Shown here one piece after another: positions 13,118-18,128 of a stretch of DNA of 21,191 nucleotides. Numbering within the stretch: the first letter of the stretch is position 1; every line of letters starts with the position of its first letter. The translations under genes were made by a program, and so were the position numbers. Source of the DNA: a virus; IMG/VR virus record IMGVR_UViG_3300046000_011930, positions 1 through 21,191 of that record; one strand, 5' to 3'. Under the pieces are notes generated by a model. That model did not search any database and was not told where the DNA came from. It saw only the letters and a list, made by a program, of their open reading frames with translations.

Positions 13118-13124
13118 ATAAATA
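13117..13124 (+). promoter_or_regulatory. T4-type late promoter for pmoC
   Basis: TATAAATA 69 bases before the pmoC ATG and directly after the rnh terminator. No TTGAC/TATAAT pair is evident in this gap, so late expression of pmoC is inferred. The last base of the terminator is the first base of the octamer. Confidence 0.5.
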
Positions 13125-13193
13125 AACTTAACTTGGATTGATGTTTAATTCAAGCTAAACTTTTTTTAATTTTCCCTTGGTTAGGAGAATAAT

Positions 13194-14195
13194 ATGTCAG
13201 CTACAGTTGAAACAGTAAAAGCAGAAGTTGCAGAAGCACCGCTTTTAAACAAAAGAAATATGTTGTTAGGCGCAGCTTTGTATATTGTATTTTATGGTTG
13301 GGTTCGTTGGTATGAGGGTGTATATGGATGGTCAGCTGGTTTAGATTCATTTGCTCCAGAGTTTGAAACATATTGGATGAATTTCCTTTATATTGAGATG
13401 GTACTTGAGGTATTAACTGCATCAGTGTTGTGGGGTTATATCTGGAAGACTCGCGATCGTAAAGTAATGTCAATTACCCCTAGAGAAGAATTGAGACGTC
13501 ATTTTACTCATTGGGTATGGTTAGTAATGTATGGTATTGCAATTTATTATGGTGCTTCATATTTTACTGAACAAGATGGTACATGGCATCAAACAATCGT
13601 TCGTGACACTGATTTTACTCCAAGTCACGTTATTGAGTTTTATCTAAGTTACCCAATTTATATTATTACTGGTGTAGCTTCATTCTTATACGCTAAAACT
13701 CGTTTACCAACCTATCAAAAAGGATTACCATTACAATATTTGGTATCTGTAATTGGTCCTTTTATGATTCTTCCAAACGTAGGTTTGAATGAATGGGGTC
13801 ATACTTTCAAAACAGGAAGCTCATTATAGCAATATAATGATGAGAACTCTGTGAAAACGGTGAACATCCAGAACGGACAATACCGTGCCAAGCCTAGAAA
13901 TAGGAAGGTGTAACGACTATTCCGAAAGGAAGTACACTCAAGTGAGTGGAAGCGCAGGGCAACCCACGTGGTTGATGAGATAGTCTGCTCTAACTGGGAA
14001 CAGTTAGCAGTTCATAAGAGAACGATATAAGTGTAACGAACTTATATGAACATAGGCTGGTTTATGGAGGAGTTATTTGTTGCTCCTTTGCATTATGGGT
14101 TTGTATTTTTTGGATGGGCTGCGCTTGGTGTATTAGGTGTAGTAAATATCGAAGTACAAGCTATTTCTAAATTATTGAAAAACGATTTAGTTTAA
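13194..14195 (+). CDS. pmoC: Particulate methane monooxygenase subunit C, split by a group I intron (join 13194-13807, 14057-14195)
   Basis: Joined exons give 250 residues, the normal PmoC length. Unspliced, the frame stops at 13829 after residue 211. The C-terminal 45 residues (WFMEELFVAPLHYGF onward) are in the downstream exon. The protein is an integral membrane subunit of copper methane monooxygenase with about six helices. The metal ligands known from Methylococcus (Asp156, His160, His173) align with Asp128, His132 and His145 in DGTWH and TPSH. The CuD ligands (Asn227, His231, His245) align with Asn199, His203 and His217. RWYEGVYGWSAGLDSFAPEF and RDTDFTPSH are gammaproteobacterial PmoC hallmarks. 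No pmoA or pmoB is near, so it would act by joining host subunits. AGGAG precedes the ATG. Viral pmoC genes are known from freshwater phages. Confidence 0.93.
13808..14056 (+). other. Group I self-splicing intron in pmoC (249 nt, no internal endonuclease)
   Basis: The boundaries restore the conserved PmoC frame exactly. The 5' exon ends ...ACTTT (U at 13807) and the intron ends in G at 14056. P1 pairs CUUU (13804-13807) with GAAG (13816-13819) and puts a G-U wobble at the splice site. P2 is 13821-28/13833-40, P5 13873-76/13883-86, and P6/P6a 13887-89/13907-09 and 13893-96/13901-04 with a GAAA loop. P7 is GACTA (13915-19) with TAGTC (13981-85), inside the typical AACGACTAttCCGAAAGG and gatgagaTAGTC contexts. 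P8 is 13935-39/13944-48, P9 13990-96/14001-07 with a GGAA loop, and a further hairpin 14026-32/14040-46. I could not settle P3 and P4 by eye. Subgroup IA is a guess from resemblance to T4 introns. Confidence 0.9.
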
Positions 14196-14200
14196 TCGAT

Positions 14201-14230
14201 AAAGAAAAGGGGCTTAAGCCCCTTTTCTTT
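14201..14230. terminator. Palindromic bidirectional terminator between pmoC and homing endonuclease 3
   Basis: A perfect 30-base palindrome centred on CTTAAG, with arms AAAGAAAAGGGGCTT and its complement, followed by T runs in both directions. The last five codons and stop of the minus-strand endonuclease lie inside it. Confidence 0.85.
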
Positions 14231-14867
14231 TTTTACAATTATTAAAATGGTATCTTGTCATATTTCCGCGACCTTGTTTATTACAATGCGGGCATGTTAG
14301 TATATCATTTTTATTATATTTTGGGTTTTGTTTACAGTTAGTAAAATGAAACCTTGTCATTACTGCTTTATTTCCAGACAATAAACAATGCGGGCATATT
14401 ACTGGAGTCATTGATTGTTTAGCTAACGATACTTTTTTATTATGTTCAGCAGTTTTAGGTTTTTTCATCCTTAATTTCGTTAGTTCTGACTTAGGTATTC
14501 CTTTTGCTACGTTTGATAATTTTAATTTATGTTCTACAGATAATGATATACCTGTATTATCGAATCTTTCTATTGCAAACGAACAATTAATATATAAAGG
14601 CGATTTAACTACATTTAATTGTTTTTGAATTTTTTCTTCTTTGCAATATGCTTCTTTTCGTGTATAATGCGTTGAAATTATTTTAGTTTTAAATAATGCT
14701 GGATTTATTTTTCGTTCTGATTTCCATATATCTTTATATTTTATAGAACATACAGATCCATTATAACCTTTTGCTATGTTAGTTAACGAAGATGATCCAA
14801 TATAGAAAGGCGGTAATTTATTCCCGTAATAAATTGTAAGATATACACAATACTTATAAATACTCAT
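14214..14867 (-). CDS. Free-standing GIY-YIG homing endonuclease 3 with C-terminal zinc fingers
   Basis: 217 residues. The GIY-YIG core is VYLTIYYG (8-15) and FYIGSSS (21-27), followed by a basic segment and KEAYCKEEKIQKQL (71-84), which probably carries the catalytic Glu. SVEHKLKLSNVAKG (110-123) and a second EHNKKVSLAK (141-150) are NUMOD3 motifs. The C-terminus has two C-x2-C-x(11-12)-H-x3-C zinc fingers: Cys158, Cys161, His174, Cys178 and Cys192, Cys195, His207, Cys211. AAGGAGT precedes the ATG. It lies on the opposite strand just 18 bases after the second exon of pmoC and could be the enzyme that spreads the neighbouring intron, but that link is only positional. Confidence 0.85.
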   Translation of the reverse strand: MSIYKYCVYLTIYYGNKLPPFYIGSSSLTNIAKGYNGSVCSIKYKDIWKSERKINPALFKTKIISTHYTRKEAYCKEEKIQKQLNVVKSPLYINCSFAIERFDNTGISLSVEHKLKLSNVAKGIPKSELTKLRMKKPKTAEHNKKVSLAKQSMTPVICPHCLLSGNKAVMTRFHFTNCKQNPKYNKNDILTCPHCNKQGRGNMTRYHFNNCKKRKGA

Positions 14868-14892
14868 GCTGATACTCCTTAGAAGTGTTAGA

Positions 14893-14923
14893 ATCAGCGG
14901 ATACTTGCAATATCGCGGCTGAT
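14893..14923 (-). promoter_or_regulatory. Homing-endonuclease leader hairpin, copy 3
   Basis: On the minus strand the outer stem is ATCAGC/GCTGAT, then an internal loop of CGC against C, then an inner stem GATA/TATC with a 7-base loop. The 3' flank starts TCTAAC. It has the same plan as the copies at 592 and 12123 although all stem bases differ. Confidence 0.65.
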
Positions 14924-14927
14924 ATAT

Positions 14928-14935
14928 TATTTATA
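14928..14935 (-). promoter_or_regulatory. T4-type late promoter for homing endonuclease 3
   Basis: TATAAATA on the minus strand, four bases before the leader hairpin, in line with the arrangement at endonuclease 1. Confidence 0.5.
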
Positions 14936-14981
14936 ATATTTAGCGACAAAAACTTTAAATTAGTTCTTAGAAAACTAATTC

Positions 14982-14989
14982 TATAAATA
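14982..14989 (+). promoter_or_regulatory. T4-type late promoter for the 15017 gene
   Basis: TATAAATA 27 bases before the ATG at 15017. A ribosome site GAGGAAAT lies in between. It diverges from the late promoter of endonuclease 3. Confidence 0.55.
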
Positions 14990-15016
14990 TTATTAAGTAA
15001 CCACGAGGAAATATTT

Positions 15017-15526
15017 ATGGAATTAGACGAAAGAAAAAGTCCGCTTACTCTTAAATGCTGGAAAAATTACCACAAACAAGGCACTAAGATGAAAGGCGGC
15101 AAGCGAGTTAATAATTGCGTTCCCAATGAAAGCGTTGAATTAACGCCTGAAGAAATGTTTGATATGATTGAAAGTACCGTTGAAGAATATGCAACTGACA
15201 ATGGGTTTGCTAGCGAATACCTTTGGGAGTTATATGATGTTATTAGTGATAATGAGTTATTGGAATATGCAATTGATGCAAAAGGTCACAAAAGTTCTGC
15301 TGGTGGGTTAACTCAAAAAGGTGTTGATGCGTATAGAAGAGAAAATCCAGGAAGTAAACTTAAAACTGCTGTGACTACTCCACCAAGTAAATTAAATCCA
15401 GATAGCAAAGCTGCAAAAAGACGTAAAAGTTTTTGTGCTAGGATGGGTGGTATGCCTGGAGCAATGAAAGATGACAATGGAAAGCCTACTCGAAAAGCAT
15501 TAGCTTTAAGAAAGTGGAATTGTTAA
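15017..15526 (+). CDS. Phage hypothetical protein with CW-GTK tail motif and DUF6321-like basic domain
   Basis: 169 residues in three blocks. Residues 14-36 hold CWKNYHKQGTKMKGGK then NNCVP, a Cys-bounded motif seen in many T4-like marine and freshwater phage proteins. Residues 42-85 are an acidic helical stretch (LTPEEMFDMIESTVEEYA). Residues 96-169 are a strongly basic block starting GGLTQKGVDAYRRENPGSKL, then KAAKRRKSFCARMGGMPG and KPTRKALALRKWNC, resembling the DUF6321-type domain found alone or fused in phage proteins. The combination suggests a nucleic-acid-associated protein, perhaps virion-related given its late promoter, but no function is known. It ends at a strong terminator. Confidence 0.75.
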   Translation: MELDERKSPLTLKCWKNYHKQGTKMKGGKRVNNCVPNESVELTPEEMFDMIESTVEEYATDNGFASEYLWELYDVISDNELLEYAIDAKGHKSSAGGLTQKGVDAYRRENPGSKLKTAVTTPPSKLNPDSKAAKRRKSFCARMGGMPGAMKDDNGKPTRKALALRKWNC

Positions 15527-15530
15527 ACTA

Positions 15531-15556
15531 AAAGGAGCTTTTTGCTCCTTTTTTAT
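15531..15556 (+). terminator. Intrinsic terminator
   Basis: AAAGGAGC (15531-15538) pairs with GCTCCTTT (15544-15551) around five T residues and is followed by a T run. Confidence 0.85.
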
Positions 15557-15568
15557 TCTGGAGGTATT

Positions 15569-15676
15569 ATGGAAAATGTAACTGTAGCAGACGAATTCGG
15601 TGTAGTAATGATAGCAATTATATCAACAATTGCTATATTAATGTATGTCTTAGATTGCGATTGCGATGACTGTTAA
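15569..15676 (+). CDS. Membrane microprotein with Asp/Cys tail (35 aa)
   Basis: A short frame starting at 15569 behind a strong TGGAGG ribosome site. The product has an acidic N-terminus, one hydrophobic segment at about residues 11-27 (GVVMIAIISTIAILMYV), and the tail DCDCDDC. A terminator lies directly upstream, so its promoter is unclear; readthrough or a weak internal promoter would be needed. The stop overlaps the end of the convergent HNH gene by four bases. The Cys/Asp tail could bind metal. The strong ribosome site and the clear transmembrane pattern are the main support. Confidence 0.55.
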   Translation: MENVTVADEFGVVMIAIISTIAILMYVLDCDCDDC

Positions 15677-15996
15677 TTTTTATAATAGTTACAAAATTTA
15701 GTTATTTCTTCTTCGGATAAATTATTTTTAGCTCGATTAGCTTTTACTGATATAATTAGTAGATTATCTATTTCGTATCCTTTCGAACTATCAATTCTAT
15801 CGAAACTATAACTATCATCTTGAGGTTTGTTTCTATGCCATTTTAACGGTATATTCAACACAGGGCAAGAAATTGGAAAACTTATATTATTTAACTCAGA
15901 TAAAGTTAATGTAAAATTTATATTTCTTTTTTTAGCTGATGATTTTAAGTTATTATAGATCTGTTTAATTTCCGGTGGTTTTATTTTATATTCCAT
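15673..15996 (-). CDS. HNH endonuclease (107 aa)
   Basis: The start is placed at the ATG at 15996 (MEYKIKPPEIKQIYNN). A frame extending to 16056 would run into the divergent neighbouring gene. The protein fits small phage HNH nucleases: SCPVLNIPL (43-51) with one metal-type Cys, then SFDRIDSSKGYEIDNLLIIS (64-83), where SxDRID and GYxxxNxxxxS are the core of the fold, and VKANRAKNNLS (84-94). Most relatives use this as a free-standing homing endonuclease. It lacks the late promoter and leader hairpin of the other three endonuclease genes and has no good ribosome site, so its expression differs or is poor. Confidence 0.75.
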   Translation of the reverse strand: MEYKIKPPEIKQIYNNLKSSAKKRNINFTLTLSELNNISFPISCPVLNIPLKWHRNKPQDDSYSFDRIDSSKGYEIDNLLIISVKANRAKNNLSEEEITKFCNYYKN

Positions 15997-16047
15997 AGTT
16001 TTGCATTTAAAATAAATATATCTATAACAACATAAAATAGGATTCTT

Positions 16048-16419
16048 ATGAAACACTACTTAAAAGAAATTTATGATGAAGAAATACATGATGGTTTTAT
16101 GTTTATCTTAGATGAGAATGAACAATTAGATATTTCAGCATTTACATATAAAGATAATGCTCAACCAATTGAAAAACATGAATTAGGATTTAAGTATCAT
16201 ATTATAACATATAAAGAAACAATTGACGGGGATGTAGTAGAACCTGATATGTTTGAAGCAATTTTAGGTAATCCGCATCATTATATTGCAAATTTACTTA
16301 AAAGCGGATTCTTTGGAACGATTTGTAAGAAAACAAAAACATCAAGTGAACTTGCCAATACAATGTATGAAGATTTAATAAACATGGTAACAGAAGACGA
16401 TGAATACGCAAGTGCATAA
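16048..16419 (+). CDS. Hypothetical phage protein (123 aa)
   Basis: The ATG at 16048 has TAGGATT upstream. The protein is acidic, opening MKHYLKEIYDEEIHDGFMF. It has beta-rich stretches (FILDENEQLDISAF, YHIITYKETIDGDVVEP) and a helical end (SSELANTMYEDLINMV). I do not recognise the family. It overlaps the next gene by 20 bases and probably forms an operon with it. No clear promoter is visible in the short gap to the HNH gene. Confidence 0.65.
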   Translation: MKHYLKEIYDEEIHDGFMFILDENEQLDISAFTYKDNAQPIEKHELGFKYHIITYKETIDGDVVEPDMFEAILGNPHHYIANLLKSGFFGTICKKTKTSSELANTMYEDLINMVTEDDEYASA

Positions 16420-16642
16420 ATTAATTGAGGAATATTTTCCTAATGACAAAGAAAAAGCCCTAGCATTTGTTCGAGCTATTTCTCATGGAATCAATTCCGA
16501 GATACAAAGATTTTCAACTGAAGAATATAAAAAATTTACATCTAGTACAAATAATGAGATTAAAGGAAGTTCGTATGTATTAGGAGTTAGCGATGGAGCT
16601 GATATTTGTATTAGTTTAATACAAGATATGCTTGACGAATAG
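16400..16642 (+). CDS. Hypothetical phage protein (80 aa)
   Basis: Its start lies inside the end of the upstream gene (20-base overlap), suggesting translational coupling. Mostly helical: TQVHKLIEEYFPNDKEKALAF, then FSTEEYKKFTSST, and a C-terminal VSDGADICISLIQDML. The last codons (MLDE) are also the -35 region of the next promoter. Family not recognised. Confidence 0.65.
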   Translation: MNTQVHKLIEEYFPNDKEKALAFVRAISHGINSEIQRFSTEEYKKFTSSTNNEIKGSSYVLGVSDGADICISLIQDMLDE

Positions 16643-16660
16643 ATAGTTTTATAGTATAAT
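16632..16660 (+). promoter_or_regulatory. Sigma70-type promoter inside a gene end
   Basis: TTGACG (16632-16637), a 17-base spacer and TATAAT (16655-16660). The ATGC extension and -35 box encode the final residues of the preceding protein. It drives the zinc-ribbon gene at 16694. Confidence 0.8.
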
Positions 16661-16693
16661 TAATTTGTTGTTTAACTAAAGTGAGGTATTAAA

Positions 16694-16846
16694 ATGGCGT
16701 CAACTGTTGAAATTAAACGTTGTAACTGTACTGGCGGAAAAGCTGCTGAATATCAAGATGCAACTTATGGTAAAAATATGCGAGTTATGAACGAAGACCA
16801 AAAGAAAGGATATACTTGTACTGTCTGCGGCGCGAAACATAAGTAA
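16694..16846 (+). CDS. Zinc-ribbon microprotein (50 aa)
   Basis: A 50-residue frame starting behind GTGAGG at 16694. Cysteines come in two pairs, RCNC at residues 10-12 and TCTVCG at 42-45, separated by about 30 residues, forming a plausible zinc ribbon; the middle is charged (YQDATYGKNMRVMNED) and the end is GAKHK. It has its own consensus promoter and its own terminator, a single-gene transcription unit, which argues that a protein this small is truly expressed. The role is unknown; small zinc ribbons in phages often contact host transcription or replication proteins. Confidence 0.7.
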   Translation: MASTVEIKRCNCTGGKAAEYQDATYGKNMRVMNEDQKKGYTCTVCGAKHK

Positions 16847-16882
16847 TCATTCTACAATAATAATATAAGTTATGTATATTTA

Positions 16883-16914
16883 AGCCAGAAGCGCAATACT
16901 TCTGGCTTTTTTTA
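16883..16914. terminator. Intrinsic terminator after the zinc-ribbon gene
   Basis: AGCCAGAAG (16883-16891) pairs with CTTCTGGCT (16899-16907) and is followed by seven T residues on the plus strand. It may also serve the convergent gene ending at 16920. Confidence 0.85.
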
Positions 16915-16919
16915 TATTA

Positions 16920-17222
16920 TTACTTTTTACTTTTTTTGGCTGCTTTTGCTACTGTTGAAACTTTACCTGCTACATCTGCAATTTTAGCTTCACCTTCAGA
17001 TGCCGCCACAGTAGATATTTGTTCTGATACTGCGCCAACTAAATCTCCTGAAGTATTTACTTCCTCGCCAACTTTTGCAGCTGCATCGCCTGCTTTTTGA
17101 GTTAAAGCCACTAAATCTGCATGACCAGTTGCTACTTCCACTGTTGTTGCTATTGCTGTTAATGTTGGAGCTGCTTTACCTAATCCAACAAATGCCTCTT
17201 TTATTTTACTAAAAAAACTCAT
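16920..17222 (-). CDS. Small Ala-rich hypothetical protein, paired with a holin-like gene
   Basis: 100 residues rich in Ala, Val, Thr and Gly. The N-terminal helix is MSFFSKIKEAFVGLGKAAPTL; a weakly hydrophobic middle (TAIATTVEVATGHADLVAL) follows, then Ala-rich helices, and a Lys-rich end. It starts one base after the stop of the 17224-17463 gene, so the two are co-transcribed from the late promoter at 17484. No family is recognised. A late-expressed membrane-associated or virion protein is possible. Confidence 0.65.
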   Translation of the reverse strand: MSFFSKIKEAFVGLGKAAPTLTAIATTVEVATGHADLVALTQKAGDAAAKVGEEVNTSGDLVGAVSEQISTVAASEGEAKIADVAGKVSTVAKAAKKSKK

Positions 17223-17223
17223 T

Positions 17224-17463
17224 TTATTTCTCCTTTGTATCTTCTTTTAGGAATATCCCTGCTATAGCAAATACTGCAGATAATCCATTCATTACATTAT
17301 TCCACATTTGATCCGAAATATTAGTTCCAAATACGGCAAATATCGCAGCTAATGCGGCATGACTACTTGGTTCTCTTAGTCGACTATAAACATAAAATAG
17401 TTTATTATATTCGCCTTGTAGAGTTCTTGGTTCTTTTATATATGCTAGTATTTTATTCATCAC
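17224..17463 (-). CDS. Holin-like small membrane protein
   Basis: 79 residues: a charged N-terminal part (MMNKILAYIKEPRTLQG), a hydrophobic stretch SHAALAAIFAVFG at about 34-46, a polar turn (TNISDQMWNNVM), a second hydrophobic stretch GLSAVFAIAGIFL at about 60-72, and a charged end KEDTKEK. A two-helix hairpin with charged tails is the usual layout of phage holins, and similar proteins occur in T4-like cyanophages. No lysozyme gene is in the window, so the lysis role is only suggestive. It is behind a late promoter. Confidence 0.55.
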   Translation of the reverse strand: MMNKILAYIKEPRTLQGEYNKLFYVYSRLREPSSHAALAAIFAVFGTNISDQMWNNVMNGLSAVFAIAGIFLKEDTKEK

Positions 17464-17483
17464 TTTCTCCAGTTTTTTACTTC

Positions 17484-17491
17484 TATTTATA
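17484..17491 (-). promoter_or_regulatory. T4-type late promoter, minus strand
   Basis: TATAAATA on the minus strand 21 bases before the holin-like gene start. Confidence 0.55.
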
Positions 17492-17532
17492 TAAACTAAA
17501 TAAATTGGGATTAATTATTAAAATAGGATTTT

Positions 17533-17748
17533 ATGTTAAATTGGCTTGGTACTGTAAACTTTCTTATCGCTGGATCTTTAATTGCAACAAATATTGAACC
17601 GTATACAAAATATGCATTTATTTTCTTTTTGATAGGGCATGGATTATGTTTAATAAATGCATATTGTAAAAATATTGCATCATTAAAATTGCGATATTCT
17701 TTTTTCTGTGTAATAGATTCTTATGGGATCTACAATTGGTTTACATAA
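17533..17748 (+). CDS. Small membrane protein (71 aa)
   Basis: Three hydrophobic segments: NWLGTVNFLIAGSLIATNI, YAFIFFLIGHGLCLINAYC and LRYSFFCVIDSYGIYNWF. The end resembles a half of PnuC-type transporters or small phage membrane proteins with a closing D-xx-G-I-Y-xW-F motif, but it is too short to be a transporter alone. TAGGATTT precedes the ATG. No good promoter is visible in the 70-base gap. It is followed after nine bases by another membrane microprotein. Confidence 0.6.
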   Translation: MLNWLGTVNFLIAGSLIATNIEPYTKYAFIFFLIGHGLCLINAYCKNIASLKLRYSFFCVIDSYGIYNWFT

Positions 17749-17757
17749 GGAGATATT

Positions 17758-17838
17758 ATGATTTCGCTTTGGATTGCTGCGTTTTCTGTTATACTCACAT
17801 ATTTTTTAATTGAAACTTTGTATAAAGATAATGAATAA
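17758..17838 (+). CDS. Single-pass membrane microprotein (26 aa)
   Basis: A 26-residue frame with a very good AAGGAGAT ribosome site nine bases after the previous stop. One hydrophobic helix (SLWIAAFSVILTYFLI) and a charged tail (KDNE). A terminator starts directly after the stop. No family is known. Support rests on the ribosome site, the spacing and the hydrophobic pattern. Confidence 0.5.
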   Translation: MISLWIAAFSVILTYFLIETLYKDNE

Positions 17839-17863
17839 AAAAAGGAGCTTTACGCTCCTTTTG
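17839..17863. terminator. Bidirectional terminator between convergent genes
   Basis: AAAAGGAGC (17840-17848) and GCTCCTTTT (17854-17862) with a 5-base loop. The last codons of the convergent minus-strand gene lie within it. Confidence 0.8.
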
Positions 17864-18089
17864 CTTTTGGGATAGTAGGCGTCTTACAATAAGAATCAAC
17901 CATTTTTCTAGCTGCATCTGGTGTCATTTTATGATCTTTTACTACAGCATCAACTGCTTTTTTAATATGTTTTTGTTCGACAGGCGCAGCACCAGAAGCA
18001 AAAATTGGACCAATATGGTATTTAATTGTTTGCTGAACGTCTTTTACTGAACCTTCATATAATTGTCGAAATTCTCTAAAACTTTTCAT
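17850..18089 (-). CDS. Small probable virion protein with capsid-targeting leader
   Basis: 79 residues. The opening MKSFREFRQLYEG has the Met-x-x-Phe-x-x-Phe pattern seen in T4 internal proteins and ends in an L-Y-E site of the T4 prohead-protease type. The rest is a short basic helical protein (QKHIKKAVDAVVKDHKMTP, ARKMVDSYC). It is separated from the upstream minus-strand gene by its own terminator. Function unknown; head packaging is inferred from the leader shared with three other proteins here. Confidence 0.6.
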   Translation of the reverse strand: MKSFREFRQLYEGSVKDVQQTIKYHIGPIFASGAAPVEQKHIKKAVDAVVKDHKMTPDAARKMVDSYCKTPTIPKAKGA

Positions 18090-18097
18090 TTATTTTT

Positions 18098-18122
18098 CCT
18101 AAAAAGGGGGATTTCTCCCCCA
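18098..18122 (-). terminator. Minus-strand terminator after the 18129-19190 gene
   Basis: On the minus strand GGGGGA and TCCCCC form a stem with a GAAA loop and are followed by five T residues, directly upstream of the next gene's ribosome site. Confidence 0.8.
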
Positions 18123-18128
18123 TATCAA

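Noticed and set aside
13194-13829. pmoC as a complete 211-residue gene ending at 13829
   Set aside because: The last residues (KTGSSL) are intron-encoded and unlike PmoC; the conserved C-terminus continues in frame from 14057 after removal of a group I intron.
14855-14862. Extra TATAAATA on the plus strand
   Set aside because: It lies within the first codons of endonuclease 3 and points away from any near plus-strand start; probably chance in AT-rich DNA.
15997-16056. Extension of the HNH gene to 16056
   Set aside because: It would overlap the divergent gene start at 16048 and adds a Cys/Tyr-rich segment not typical of the family; ATG 15996 is preferred although its ribosome site is poor.
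17352-17597. 81-codon plus-strand frame opposite and beyond the holin-like gene
   Set aside because: It lies opposite a better supported minus-strand gene, lacks a ribosome site, and its downstream part is better read in the frame of the 17533 membrane protein.
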